From the NCBI RefSeq assembly GCF_003201955.1, contig NZ_QJJM01000005.1, positions 124,001 through 188,000 of the forward strand: 64,000 nt of DNA. The letters run 5' to 3'. Below, in pieces: positions 8,837 through 18,129 of this stretch; position 1 is the stretch's first letter, and every line of letters starts with the position of its first letter. A program made the translations under genes and the position numbers. The notes under the pieces were generated by a model. The model was not told the DNA's origin. It did no database searches and was given only the letters and a program-made list of their open reading frames with translations. This DNA is from Blastomonas natatoria. GTDB taxonomy: Bacteria; Pseudomonadota; Alphaproteobacteria; Sphingomonadales; Sphingomonadaceae.

Positions 8837-9997
8837 TTGGCGGACCAGCAGCAGATAAGCGTCAGCCCGGTGAACGACAAGGCCGCCCTCAAGGCGTTCG
8901 TCGAGATCGCCTATGAACTGAACGCCTCCGACCCTGCCTGGGTGCCCCCCCTGCGCGCCGAAGTCTACGAGATGTTCAATCCGGCCAAGAACCCGTTCTA
9001 TGGCCATGCCACCGTCCAGCCGATGATCGCCCGGCGCGGCGGCAAGGTGGTAGGACGCATATCGGCGCATATCGATCATCTGGCGCTGACCCAGCCGGCC
9101 AGCCAGGGCATGGGCCCCGGTACCGGCAATTTCGGCATGTTCGAGGCGGCGGACGAGGACGTTGCGCGCGCGCTGCTGGCGGCTGCGGAAGCCTGGCTGC
9201 GCGATCAGGGGATGACCCGCGCGCTCGGCCCCTTAAGCCTTTCGATCTGGGATGAACCCGGCCTGCTCACCTTCGGCCATGACCGCCCACCGATCATCAT
9301 GATGGGGCATCACAATGCGGCCTATCAGGGCTGGATCGAGCGCGCCGGCTACGCGCCGGTCAAGAAGCTGCTGAGCTACGAACTGCCCATCGTCGAGGGA
9401 TTTTCGCCGCTGGTCCAGCGCATCGTCGCCGCCGGACGCAAGAACGACCGTATCCGGCTGCGCAAGGTGGACAAGAGCCGGTTCGACGAGGATGCCGCGA
9501 TCATCCTGTCGATCCTCAATGATGCCTGGGGACAGAATTGGGGCTTCGTGCCGATCACCGACGCAGAGGTCGCCTATATCGGCAAGAAGCTGCGCCCGCT
9601 GGTGCGCGAGGACCTGATCATGATCGCCGAATATGACGGACGCCCGGTCGCATTCCTGATGACGCTGCCCGATATCAACACCGTCATCGCGCCGCTCAAG
9701 GGCTCGCTGTTCCCCTTCGGCTGGGCCAGGGTGCTGTGGTGGCTGCGCAAGTGCCGCTCGCCCAGCGTGCGCGTGCCGCTGATGGGCGTGGTCAGCGACC
9801 TGCAGAATTCGCGCATGGCCGCCCAGCTTGCCTTCATGCTGATCGAGACGATCCGCGTCGAGGCCGTCAAGCATTACGGTACGGTGCGCGGCGAGATCGG
9901 CTGGGTGCTCGAGGACAATCAGGGCATGAACGCGATTGCCGATGCGATCGAAAGCAAGGTCAACCGCGAGTATCTGATCTACGAAAAGACGCTCTGA
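8837..9997 (+). CDS. GNAT-fold acyltransferase, YghO/bacterial ceramide synthase-like
   Basis: A 386-residue protein that starts at a TTG with a good ribosome site (AAGGAAG); no in-frame ATG fits. It has an N-terminal region with FVEIAYELNASDPAWVPPLR, a middle region with GPLSLSIWDEPGLLTFG and a C-terminal region with LMGVVSDLQNSRMA and an acetyl-CoA-type fold. These are features I associate with the YghO family, often misnamed dATP pyrophosphohydrolase. The family includes the Caulobacter ceramide synthase that N-acylates the sphingoid base. Sphingomonads make glycosphingolipids in place of LPS, so this role is attractive. No serine palmitoyltransferase gene is nearby, so it remains an inference. 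About 140 bases separate it from the divergent desaturase. Confidence 0.6.
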   Translation: MADQQQISVSPVNDKAALKAFVEIAYELNASDPAWVPPLRAEVYEMFNPAKNPFYGHATVQPMIARRGGKVVGRISAHIDHLALTQPASQGMGPGTGNFGMFEAADEDVARALLAAAEAWLRDQGMTRALGPLSLSIWDEPGLLTFGHDRPPIIMMGHHNAAYQGWIERAGYAPVKKLLSYELPIVEGFSPLVQRIVAAGRKNDRIRLRKVDKSRFDEDAAIILSILNDAWGQNWGFVPITDAEVAYIGKKLRPLVREDLIMIAEYDGRPVAFLMTLPDINTVIAPLKGSLFPFGWARVLWWLRKCRSPSVRVPLMGVVSDLQNSRMAAQLAFMLIETIRVEAVKHYGTVRGEIGWVLEDNQGMNAIADAIESKVNREYLIYEKTL

Positions 9998-10137
9998 TCC
10001 GGCGCGGTCCTCTGGCCTCGTTCAGATCATTGCAACATTCGCTGGCTATGGCGCTCTGCCAGTCCTGCGTCGCCGGGTTTGACGCCCCGCGCGCGGCCCA
10101 CTAGACGAAGCCCGGTTGCTGTGGAGCTTATCCCCCT

Positions 10138-11439
10138 ATGAAGATCGCGATGATTGGTTCGGGCTATGTCGGCCTGGTGTCGGGCGCCTGTTTCGCAGAT
10201 TTCGGCCATGACGTGGTCTGCGTCGACAAGGATCCGGCCAAGATCGAATCCCTGCTCGCAGGCAAGATGCCGATCTACGAGCCCGGCCTCGAGGGCCTGG
10301 TCGCCTCGAACGTCCGTGCCGGCCGCCTGTCCTTCTCGACCGATCTGCCCTCGAGCGTCGCCGATGCCGATGCGGTGTTCATCGCGGTGGGCACGCCCTC
10401 GCGCCGTGGCGACGGCTTTGCGGATCTGAGCTATGTGCGCGATGCCGCGCGCGAGATCGGTGAATCGATCGCCAAGCGCTGTGTCGTCGTCACCAAGTCG
10501 ACCGTGCCGGTCGGCACCGGCGACGAGGTGGAAAAGATCATCCGCCAGACCGCGCCAGAGGCCGAGTTCGAGGTCGTGTCCAACCCCGAATTCCTGCGCG
10601 AGGGCGCGGCGATCGGCGATTTCAAGCGCCCCGACCGCATTGTCGTGGGCACCGAAGTCGAATGGGCACGCGACTATATGCGCGAAATCTATCAGCCGCT
10701 GTTCCTCAACGAATCGCCGATCCTGTTCGTCTCGCGCCGCACTTCCGAAGTGATCAAGTACGCCGCGAACGCGTTTCTCGCGACCAAGATCACCTTCATC
10801 AACGAGATGGCCGATCTGTGCGAGAAGGTCGGTGCCAACGTGCAGGATGTCTCGCGCGGGATCGGGCTCGATGGGCGCATAGGCTCCAAGTTCCTGCATG
10901 CAGGGCCGGGCTATGGCGGCAGCTGCTTCCCCAAGGACACGCTGGCGCTGATGAAGACCGCACAGGATCACGAGGCGCCGCTGCAGATCGTCGAGGCGGT
11001 GGTGCGGGTGAACGACCTGCGCAAGCGCGCGATGGCGCGCAAGGTGATCGCAGCGATGGGCGGCGATGTCGAAGGCAAGCGCATCGCGATGCTGGGCCTG
11101 ACCTTCAAGCCCAATACCGACGACATGCGCGATGCACCCGCGATCGTCATCGCCCAGGGGCTGATCGACGCCGGGGCTGAAGTGATCGCCTATGACCCCG
11201 AGGGCATGGAGGCCGCGCGGTCACTGATGCCCGGGGTGATCATGGCAGAAGGGGCGTATCAGGCGCTGCAGGATGCCGATTGCGCGGTGATCGTGACGGA
11301 ATGGGACGTGTTCCGCGCGCTCGCGCTGCCCCGCGTGCTGGGCACGATGCGCGGCAACACGCTGGTCGACCTGCGCAACATCTACAAGCCCGAGCAGATG
11401 AAGGCGGCAGGATTCAATTACGTGAGCGTCGGGCGCTAG
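10138..11439 (+). CDS. ugd: UDP-glucose 6-dehydrogenase
   Basis: Cytoplasmic NAD-dependent enzyme that oxidises UDP-glucose twice to UDP-glucuronic acid. The 433-residue protein has the Rossmann motif GSGYVGLVSGACFADFGHDV at its start, the substrate lysine region ATKITFINEMADLCE, and the catalytic cysteine Cys263 in GPGYGGSCFPKD. The C-terminal UDP-binding domain begins with GLTFKPNTDDMRDAPA. It is the first gene of a run of four nucleotide-sugar genes plus psd on the same strand. UDP-glucuronate is the donor for the uronic-acid head group of sphingomonad glycosphingolipids and for many capsules. Confidence 0.97.
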   Translation: MKIAMIGSGYVGLVSGACFADFGHDVVCVDKDPAKIESLLAGKMPIYEPGLEGLVASNVRAGRLSFSTDLPSSVADADAVFIAVGTPSRRGDGFADLSYVRDAAREIGESIAKRCVVVTKSTVPVGTGDEVEKIIRQTAPEAEFEVVSNPEFLREGAAIGDFKRPDRIVVGTEVEWARDYMREIYQPLFLNESPILFVSRRTSEVIKYAANAFLATKITFINEMADLCEKVGANVQDVSRGIGLDGRIGSKFLHAGPGYGGSCFPKDTLALMKTAQDHEAPLQIVEAVVRVNDLRKRAMARKVIAAMGGDVEGKRIAMLGLTFKPNTDDMRDAPAIVIAQGLIDAGAEVIAYDPEGMEAARSLMPGVIMAEGAYQALQDADCAVIVTEWDVFRALALPRVLGTMRGNTLVDLRNIYKPEQMKAAGFNYVSVGR

Positions 11440-11466
11440 GCCGATCGACAGGCAGGGGAGAAGGAC

Positions 11467-12615
11467 ATGGCACGGCGCATCGCGGTGATCTTCGGCACGC
11501 GGCCTGAAGCGATCAAGCTCTTCCCCGTCATCGCGGCGCTCAAGGCTGCGCCCGATCTGGAACCGGTGGTTCTGGTTACCGGCCAGCATCGCGAGATGCT
11601 CGACCAGGTGCTCGATATCGCCGGGCTGGTGCCCGATCACGATCTCGCGCTGATGCAGCCCGGCCAGAGTCTCGACGAGATCAGCGCGCGGCTACTCACC
11701 GGAATCGGGAGCGTGCTCGACGCCGAGAAGCCCGACATGGTGATCGTTCAGGGCGATACCGCAACCGCCATGTGCGGCGCACTCGCCGCCTATTATCGCA
11801 AAATTCCCGTCGCGCATGTCGAGGCAGGTCTGCGGTCGGGCAATATCTATCACCCCTGGCCCGAAGAGGTGAACCGCAAGATCATCGGTACATTTGCCGA
11901 CCTCCATTTTGCTCCGACCGAAACGGCGGCCAATGCGCTTCGCCGCGAGGCGGTGGACGAGGCCAAGATCCGCGTCACCGGCAATACCGTGATCGATGCG
12001 CTGCACTGGGTCACGGACAGGCTGGCCGCAGATCCGGGTCGCGCGGGCATGGTTGCCCCGGTCGAGGCGCGCTTCGCCGGTAAGCGAATCATTGGCGTCA
12101 CCACGCACCGGCGCGAGAATTTCGGCAGCGGAATGGACGATATCGCCCACGCCATCCGCGAGCTCGCCACACGCGACGATGTCGCGATCATCTTCCCGGT
12201 CCACCTCAATCCGCAGGTGCGCGCAGCCATGCTGCCGATCCTGGGCGGCCTGGACAATGTCGCGCTGCTCGAACCGCTCGACTATCTCAACTTCACCCGG
12301 CTGCTGCAGATTGCCGAACTGATGCTGACCGACAGCGGCGGTGTGCAGGAAGAGGCACCCGCGCTTGGCAAGCCGGTTCTTGTCATGCGCGACACGACCG
12401 AGCGGCCCGAGGGCGTCGCGGCGGGCACGGCCAAGCTGGTCGGCACCGACCGCGCGCTGATCGTTGCCGAAGCGACCCGGCTGCTCGACGATGCGACCGC
12501 CTATGCCGCGATGGCGCAGGCGCACAATCCGTTCGGCGACGGGCACAGCTCGGCGCGGATCTGCACGGCGATCAGCGACTGGTTTTTACAGGCCGAAACC
12601 TCGCAACCACATTGA
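11467..12615 (+). CDS. wecB: UDP-N-acetylglucosamine 2-epimerase (non-hydrolysing)
   Basis: Interconverts UDP-GlcNAc and UDP-ManNAc for surface polysaccharide synthesis. The 382-residue protein carries the family motifs FGTRPEAIKLFPVI, QGDTATAMCGALAAYY, HVEAGLRSGN, THRRENFG and TDSGGVQEEAP, covering both GT-B-like domains. It lies 27 bases after ugd, with the ribosome site GGGGAGAAGG just before the ATG. UDP-ManNAc often feeds ManNAcA synthesis via WecC. The neighbouring ugd is of the glucose type, so no WecC partner is visible here. Several epimerases of this type may exist in the genome, so the symbol is by family. Confidence 0.92.
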   Translation: MARRIAVIFGTRPEAIKLFPVIAALKAAPDLEPVVLVTGQHREMLDQVLDIAGLVPDHDLALMQPGQSLDEISARLLTGIGSVLDAEKPDMVIVQGDTATAMCGALAAYYRKIPVAHVEAGLRSGNIYHPWPEEVNRKIIGTFADLHFAPTETAANALRREAVDEAKIRVTGNTVIDALHWVTDRLAADPGRAGMVAPVEARFAGKRIIGVTTHRRENFGSGMDDIAHAIRELATRDDVAIIFPVHLNPQVRAAMLPILGGLDNVALLEPLDYLNFTRLLQIAELMLTDSGGVQEEAPALGKPVLVMRDTTERPEGVAAGTAKLVGTDRALIVAEATRLLDDATAYAAMAQAHNPFGDGHSSARICTAISDWFLQAETSQPH

Positions 12616-12718
12616 GTTTGCCGCATTGAGCCGATAGGGCGGACCGCCGGGTTCGCACCTCCTTCATTCTCGACGGCCCGCTTGCGGCCGGATGCCATTG
12701 CCGGAAGTTGATTTTGCC

Positions 12719-14104
12719 ATGACCCACCAGTTCCACCCCACCAGTCTTCGCGAATATGACATCCGCGGCATCATCGGCGAGACGCTTGGCGAAGCCGATG
12801 CCTATGCCATCGGGCGCGGTTTCGGTACGCTGATCGCCCGCGCAGGCGGCAAGTGCGTGGTCGTCGGCTATGACGGGCGCGTCAGCTCGCCGGTGCTGGA
12901 AGCCGCGCTGATCCGGGGCCTCAACGATAGCGGCGTCGATGCGATCAGCGTCGGAATGGGCCCGACCCCGATGCTCTATTATGCCGAATCAGTTCTGGAA
13001 GAGGCGGATGGCGGCATTCAGATAACCGGCAGCCATAATCCCGCCAATTACAACGGCTTCAAGATGGTCTTTCAGGGCCGCCCGTTTTTTGGGCAAGACA
13101 TCCGCAAGCTGGGCGAGATGGCGGCGGCGGGCGACTGGGATAGCGGCACCGGAACCTCGCGCCAGATCGAGATCCTGGATCGCTATGTCGACCGGTTGGT
13201 CGAGGATTTCGGCGGCACGGCAGCACGCATCGGCTGGGACTGCGGCAATGGCGCGGCGGGTCCGGCGGTGGAAAAGCTGGTCCAGCGCCTTCCGGGCGAG
13301 CATTACACCCTGTTTACAGAGGTTGACGGCAATTTTCCCAATCATCATCCCGATCCTACCGAGGAAAAGAATCTCGCTGACCTCAAGGCACTTGTCGCCG
13401 ACAAGAAGCTCGATTTCGGTGTGGCTTTCGATGGCGATGGCGACCGGATCGGTGCGATCGACGGCGAAGGCCGCGTAATCTGGGGCGATCAGCTGCTGAG
13501 CATTTACGCCGAAGCGGTGCTGAAAGATGTGCCGGGCGCCACGATCATCGCCGATGTGAAGGCGAGCCAGGCGCTGTACGACCGGGTGAGCGAGCTGGGC
13601 GGTCAGCCGCTGATGTGGAAGACCGGGCACAGCCTGATCAAGTCCAAGATGAAGGAAACCGGCTGTCCCCTCGCGGGCGAGATGAGCGGCCATGTCTTCT
13701 TCAAGCACCGCTATTACGGTTTTGACGATGCACTCTATGCCGCCGTCCGCCTGATCGAGGCGCAGACGCTGCTCGGCAAATCGGTGACCGAGATGCGCGG
13801 CGCCATGGCGCCGATGATCAACACGCCCGAGATGCGCTTCCAGGTCGATGAGAGCCGCAAGTTCGCGGTGGTGGACGAGGTGCTGGAACGCTTGTCGGCG
13901 GCAGGCGCCAGCGTGAACGCCACCGATGGCGCGCGGGTCAATACCGAGGACGGCTGGTGGCTGCTGCGCGCCTCGAACACGCAGGACGTGCTGGTCGCCC
14001 GCGCCGAAGCGCGCAGTCAGGAAGGCCTCGACCGGCTGATGGCACAGATCGACGATCAGCTCGCCCAGTCGGGCCTGGTCCGGGGCGAGAGCGTCGGCCA
14101 TTGA
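12719..14104 (+). CDS. Phosphomannomutase/phosphoglucomutase
   Basis: Alpha-D-phosphohexomutase of 461 residues (AlgC/ManB type) that interconverts hexose 1- and 6-phosphates and so supplies GDP-mannose or UDP-glucose precursors. Visible motifs are the phosphoserine loop TGSHNPANYNG (Ser105), the magnesium loop DGDGDR (Asp238, Asp240, Asp242), the sugar-binding GEMSGHVFF, and a C-terminal phosphate loop RASNTQ. The start at 12719 (MTHQFHPTSLREYDIRG) was preferred to an upstream ATG at 12692 because the conserved REYDIRG then lies near the N-terminus and GGAAG precedes it. It sits between the epimerase and galE, consistent with a precursor-sugar module. Confidence 0.92.
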   Translation: MTHQFHPTSLREYDIRGIIGETLGEADAYAIGRGFGTLIARAGGKCVVVGYDGRVSSPVLEAALIRGLNDSGVDAISVGMGPTPMLYYAESVLEEADGGIQITGSHNPANYNGFKMVFQGRPFFGQDIRKLGEMAAAGDWDSGTGTSRQIEILDRYVDRLVEDFGGTAARIGWDCGNGAAGPAVEKLVQRLPGEHYTLFTEVDGNFPNHHPDPTEEKNLADLKALVADKKLDFGVAFDGDGDRIGAIDGEGRVIWGDQLLSIYAEAVLKDVPGATIIADVKASQALYDRVSELGGQPLMWKTGHSLIKSKMKETGCPLAGEMSGHVFFKHRYYGFDDALYAAVRLIEAQTLLGKSVTEMRGAMAPMINTPEMRFQVDESRKFAVVDEVLERLSAAGASVNATDGARVNTEDGWWLLRASNTQDVLVARAEARSQEGLDRLMAQIDDQLAQSGLVRGESVGH

Positions 14105-14114
14105 GGAGCACGCG

Positions 14115-15137
14115 ATGACCGCGATCGAAAGCTTCCGCGCGGCGCACACCATATTGGTGACAGGCGGGGCGGGCTATATCGGCAGCCATGCCGTGCTCGC
14201 GCTCAAGGATGCAGGCTGGAAGGTCGCGGTGATCGACAATCTGGTCACCGGCTTTGCCTGGGCCGTTCCCGGTAATGTCGCCTTTTACGAAGGCGATATT
14301 GCCGATGCCGATCTGGTCGCGCGCATCATCGCCGAGCAGCAGATCGGCGCGATCCTGCATTTCGCAGGCTCGGTCGTGGTGCCCGAATCGGTGAGCGATC
14401 CACTCAAATATTATCACAACAACACCGCCAAGAGCCGGTCGCTGATCGAATCGGCGGTTGCAGGCGGGGTGAAGCATTTCATCTTCTCTTCGACCGCTGC
14501 GACCTATGGCACCCCCGATGTCAGCGGCCCGATCGGCGAAGACACGCCGCAGGTGCCGATCAACCCTTATGGCACATCGAAGCTGATGACCGAGATGATG
14601 CTGCGCGACGTCGCCCTTGCGCACGACTTCAACTATTGCGCGCTGCGCTATTTCAATGTCGCCGGGGCCGATCCGCAGGGCCGCACCGGCCAGTCGACCG
14701 CAGGCGCGACCCACCTGATCAAGGTTGCGGTGGAAGCCGCGCTCGGCAAGCGGGAGAGCGTCGCCGTGTTCGGCACCGGTTTCGACACGCCCGACGGCAC
14801 CGGCGTGCGCGATTACATCCATGTCAGCGACCTTGCTCATGCCCATGTGCTGGCGCTGGAAGCGCTGATCGCCGAGCCCGACCGGTCGCATGTCCTCAAT
14901 TGCGGCTATGGCCATGGCTATTCGGTGATGGAGGTGCTCGACGCTGTCGACCGCGTCACCAACAACCGGATCAAGCGCGTGCTCTCCCCCCGCCGTGCAG
15001 GCGACCCCGCCTCGCTCACCGCCGACAGCAGCGCCATCCGCGCCCGATTCGGCTGGCAGCCCGCGCATGACGATCTCGACACCATCGTTGCTCATGCATT
15101 GGCGTGGGAGCGCCGCCTGAACGAGCGTAACGGCTGA
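14115..15137 (+). CDS. galE: UDP-glucose 4-epimerase
   Basis: Extended short-chain dehydrogenase that interconverts UDP-glucose and UDP-galactose. The 340-residue protein has TGGAGYIGSH at the NAD site (residues 16-25), the catalytic SST (125-127) and the YxxxK pair Tyr152/Lys156 in NPYGTSK, plus CALRYFNVAGADP. It starts 11 bases after the mutase stop, in the same transcription unit, with GAGGAGC upstream. Together with ugd it branches UDP-glucose to UDP-galactose and UDP-glucuronate. Confidence 0.95.
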   Translation: MTAIESFRAAHTILVTGGAGYIGSHAVLALKDAGWKVAVIDNLVTGFAWAVPGNVAFYEGDIADADLVARIIAEQQIGAILHFAGSVVVPESVSDPLKYYHNNTAKSRSLIESAVAGGVKHFIFSSTAATYGTPDVSGPIGEDTPQVPINPYGTSKLMTEMMLRDVALAHDFNYCALRYFNVAGADPQGRTGQSTAGATHLIKVAVEAALGKRESVAVFGTGFDTPDGTGVRDYIHVSDLAHAHVLALEALIAEPDRSHVLNCGYGHGYSVMEVLDAVDRVTNNRIKRVLSPRRAGDPASLTADSSAIRARFGWQPAHDDLDTIVAHALAWERRLNERNG

Positions 15138-15154
15138 CAGGGATCCGCACAGCC

Positions 15155-16006
15155 ATGTCCTCTGCCTTTATCGCGCTTCAGCATCTGGTTCCGCAGCACG
15201 CCCTGACCCGGCTGGCTGGGAGGCTGGCGGCCAGCAAGTCGCCATGGCTGCGCGATCCGATGATCCGCCGCTTTGCCGCCGCCTATGGCGTCGACATGGG
15301 CGAGGCGGCGCGCAGCTTTGGCGAATTTGCCAGCTTCAACGACTTTTTCACGCGCGAGCTGAAGCCCGGCGCAAGGCCGCTGGCGGATGCGGACCGCTAC
15401 ATCCTCAGCCCCGCAGACGGCGCGGTCAGCCAGCTTGGGCCCATAAGTGACGGGCGCATCATCCAGGCCAAGGGCCGCGATTACAGCGTCGAGGAACTGC
15501 TCGGCGGTCAGACAGGCGATGCACACCGATTCGACGGCGGGCAATTCATCACCATCTATCTCAGCCCGCGCGACTATCACCGCGTCCACATGCCCGCTGC
15601 CGGGGTGCTGCAATCGAGCGTCTATCTTCCGGGCAAGCTGTTTTCGGTCAATCCGGGCACGGCTGCCGGGGTCGACCGGCTGTTCGCGCGTAACGAGCGG
15701 CTGGCGTGCCTGTTCGACGGGCCCGATGGACTGTTCGCGAGCGTCATGGTGGGGGCGATGATCGTCGCAGGGATCGACACGGTCTGGCCGCACCGCTTTC
15801 AGGACCATGAAACCGCACCGGTGCGCGAGGATTTCTCCGCCAGCGATCATCGCTTTGCGGCAGGCGACGAGATGGGCCGCTTCTATCTCGGCTCCACCGT
15901 GGTGCTGCTGTTCGAACCGGGCCGCGTCGCCTGGAATGATGCCCTGCAACCCGGTGCGGCCTTGCGCATGGGCCAGGCAATCGGAGTGCGATTGTCGGGA
16001 GAGTGA
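15155..16006 (+). CDS. psd: Phosphatidylserine decarboxylase proenzyme
   Basis: Membrane-associated pyruvoyl enzyme that makes phosphatidylethanolamine from phosphatidylserine. The self-cleavage motif LGST lies at residues 245-248, so Ser247 would become the pyruvoyl group of the short alpha chain. Other family motifs are FNDFFTRELKPGARP and LSPRDYHRVHMPAAG. At 283 residues it matches the E. coli-type (group I) enzyme. It follows galE by 17 bases; no pssA lies beside it. The gene is followed by a tRNA on the other strand. Confidence 0.95.
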   Translation: MSSAFIALQHLVPQHALTRLAGRLAASKSPWLRDPMIRRFAAAYGVDMGEAARSFGEFASFNDFFTRELKPGARPLADADRYILSPADGAVSQLGPISDGRIIQAKGRDYSVEELLGGQTGDAHRFDGGQFITIYLSPRDYHRVHMPAAGVLQSSVYLPGKLFSVNPGTAAGVDRLFARNERLACLFDGPDGLFASVMVGAMIVAGIDTVWPHRFQDHETAPVREDFSASDHRFAAGDEMGRFYLGSTVVLLFEPGRVAWNDALQPGAALRMGQAIGVRLSGE

Positions 16007-16038
16007 GGGGCCGCCCTGGCGGCGGAGCCCGGTGTGAC

Positions 16039-16126
16039 TGGTGCGGTCAAGAAGACTCGAACTTCCACGGGCTTTCGCCCACAACGACCTCAACGTTGCG
16101 CGTCTACCAATTCCGCCATGACCGCA
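16039..16126 (-). tRNA. tRNA-Leu(GAG)
   Basis: On the minus strand the acceptor arms TGCGGTC and GACCGCA pair, and a genome-encoded CCA follows at 16041-16039. The anticodon stem CAACG/CGTTG encloses the loop TTGAGGT, giving anticodon GAG, which reads CUC/CUU leucine codons. The long variable arm with a GGGC/GCCC-type stem is typical of class II tRNAs, and the T-loop reads GTTCGAGTC. It lies between psd (plus) and the zinc-ribbon gene (minus). Confidence 0.95.
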
Positions 16127-16257
16127 CAGTCAAGCAATTCGCAGGCAAATGAGGGTTGAAAACACCCCCTGCCCGCGTGGCAGGCCGCGCCATTAGCAAA
16201 GCGGCAAGCCCATAGCAACAAGGGAATGTTACCGGCCTGTCATACGGCCGGCGGCGG

Positions 16258-17148
16258 TCAGTTGCGCCTGGCCCAGGCGATCTCGGCAGAGGCGGCAGAG
16301 CGCGGCACATCGACCATCGCCTGGCGGAAATCGGCCTTCTGGCCGGGCTCCAGCCGTTCCACCGGCGGGTTGATGATCCAGTTGAAGACGACACGATCCT
16401 GCGAATCGCGCAGCACCACCAGCATCGGCGGCACGTCCTGCGCGCGCTGGCTGAGATTCCGGATCGTGCCCGAGGCGCTGAAATATTCGGTGCCATTGGG
16501 CAGCGTGCGCCGTTCCTGCTTCTTGGGCGGGAAGTCGATCACCAGATCGGGTTCGACTTCGGCAAAGGGCAGGCTGTAATCGGCGATGAAACCGGGAAGG
16601 CCGAAGGTCTGGATCGCCACCGCCGCGCCTGACGCCAGCACGGCAAAGGCGACAGCGCCGATCATCCACAGCTTGGCCGGGTTGCGGCGCGGGCGGAACG
16701 GCGGCTCGTGGCTGAAGCTGCTGGGCCGGTCGGCCAGCGCGTCGTCGGCATAGCTGGCGACGATCGGACGGCTGACAGGGGGGACGGGGCGTGGCAGCGG
16801 CGGAAGATCCGGCTCCGGCTCGGCCTGGCCTGCCGGTTCGGCAGGAACGGGAGCGACCATCGGCGCTTCGGCCGGGGGCGCTTCAGGCAACGGGGCTTCG
16901 GTCGATGTCCTGGGAGTGGGTACAGGGGCCGGCGGCGGGGTTGCAGGCGCAGCAGGCGCAGCTTCAGGAACAGCGACGGGCGCCTCCTGCGCCGCGGCAA
17001 CCGGAGCGGAAGCAGGTACGGGAGCCTCCGGACCATGCTGGAACCAGCTATGCCCGCATTTGGCGCAACGAACAGACCGGCCATCGATACCGATGGCGCT
17101 GTCCGGAACCGCATAGCGGGTGTTGCACGCAGGGCACGCAATAATCAT
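16258..17148 (-). CDS. MJ0042-type zinc-ribbon protein with membrane anchor and DUF3426-like domain
   Basis: 296 residues. The N-terminus carries a zinc ribbon (CPACNTRY, then CAKCGHSW) of the MJ0042/zinc_ribbon_4 type. Next comes a long Pro/Ala/Glu-rich linker and one transmembrane helix (LWMIGAVAFAVLASGAAVAI). The C-terminal beta domain (YFSASGTIRNLSQRAQDVPP, then LEPGQKADFRQ) resembles the DUF3426 extracytoplasmic domain. The start at 17148 places the zinc ribbon at residue 4; longer frames add unrelated sequence. Function is unknown. It is divergent from ftsE, an arrangement I recall as common in alphaproteobacteria, suggesting but not proving a link with the envelope. Confidence 0.8.
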   Translation of the reverse strand: MIIACPACNTRYAVPDSAIGIDGRSVRCAKCGHSWFQHGPEAPVPASAPVAAAQEAPVAVPEAAPAAPATPPPAPVPTPRTSTEAPLPEAPPAEAPMVAPVPAEPAGQAEPEPDLPPLPRPVPPVSRPIVASYADDALADRPSSFSHEPPFRPRRNPAKLWMIGAVAFAVLASGAAVAIQTFGLPGFIADYSLPFAEVEPDLVIDFPPKKQERRTLPNGTEYFSASGTIRNLSQRAQDVPPMLVVLRDSQDRVVFNWIINPPVERLEPGQKADFRQAMVDVPRSAASAEIAWARRN

Positions 17149-17352
17149 GGCGTTTCTAACCATGCCGGACGAATCGCCGCAAGAGGCTTGCAGCCCCTGC
17201 AAACGCGTGCTGGCCCGTTTTCCACTGCTGATTGCATCCTGCAGCGGTATTTCAACAGCTTGCCGCGCGGTTTGCGGTTAATGCCCATGCCAATGACGGC
17301 ATGACGCGCATTCCCATTGCCTGTCGCGGCGCCATCGCGCTATCGCCGCTGC

Positions 17353-18129
17353 ATGAGCGCCGCACCCATGGCCCCTTCGGTCGACAGCATCGTCCAGTTC
17401 GAGAATGTCGGGCTGCGCTATGGCACAGGCCCGGAGGCGCTGTCCGACCTGTCATTCACCCTGTTTGCGGGCCAGTTCTACTTCCTCACCGGGCCTTCGG
17501 GTGCGGGCAAGTCCTCGCTGCTGAAGCTGCTCTATCTGGCGCAGCGGCCCAGCCGGGGGATGGTGCGGCTGTTCGGCAGCGACCTGATGACGCTGGCGCG
17601 CGATCGCCTGCCCGGCTTCCGTCGTCGCATCGGCGTGGTGTTCCAGGATTTCAGGCTGGTGCCGCACCTCTCGGCGTTCGACAATATTGCGCTGCCGCTG
17701 CGCATTGCGGGCATGCGCGATAGCGACATCGCAACGCCGGTGCGCGAGATTCTGGACTGGGTCGGCCTCAGCGCCCGGGTCGATGCGCTGCCCGCCACTC
17801 TTTCCGGTGGCGAACAGCAGCGCGTCGCCATCGCCCGCGCGGTCATCACCCGGCCCGACATTCTGGTCGCCGACGAGCCGACGGGAAATGTCGATCCCGA
17901 CATGGCGGTGAAGCTGCTCAGGCTGTTCGAGGCGCTCAACCGCATGGGCACGACGATCATCGTCGCCACCCATGACGTGCATCTGATGACCCGGATCAGG
18001 CGCGCGCAGATGATGCGGCTGGAGGGTGGCCGCCTGTCCGACCCCACGGGTGCCCTGCGCTATCCGCCGCGCCCCGCCGACATGCACGGCTGGGCCGATA
18101 CGGACGGTCGGCAGGACAGGCCGTTCTGA
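17353..18129 (+). CDS. ftsE: Cell division ATP-binding protein FtsE
   Basis: ABC ATPase of about 258 residues that works with FtsX at the divisome to activate peptidoglycan hydrolases. Walker A is GPSGAGKSS, the Q-loop lies in VFQDFRLVPHLSAFDN, the signature is LSGGEQQRVAIARA, and Walker B is ILVADEPTGNVD, followed by the switch histidine in VATHD. The FtsE-specific arrangement is supported by the overlapping ftsX. The start is uncertain: ATGs at 17353 and 17368 are both possible and neither has a strong ribosome site. The C-terminus after the ABC core is somewhat extended. Confidence 0.92.
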   Translation: MSAAPMAPSVDSIVQFENVGLRYGTGPEALSDLSFTLFAGQFYFLTGPSGAGKSSLLKLLYLAQRPSRGMVRLFGSDLMTLARDRLPGFRRRIGVVFQDFRLVPHLSAFDNIALPLRIAGMRDSDIATPVREILDWVGLSARVDALPATLSGGEQQRVAIARAVITRPDILVADEPTGNVDPDMAVKLLRLFEALNRMGTTIIVATHDVHLMTRIRRAQMMRLEGGRLSDPTGALRYPPRPADMHGWADTDGRQDRPF

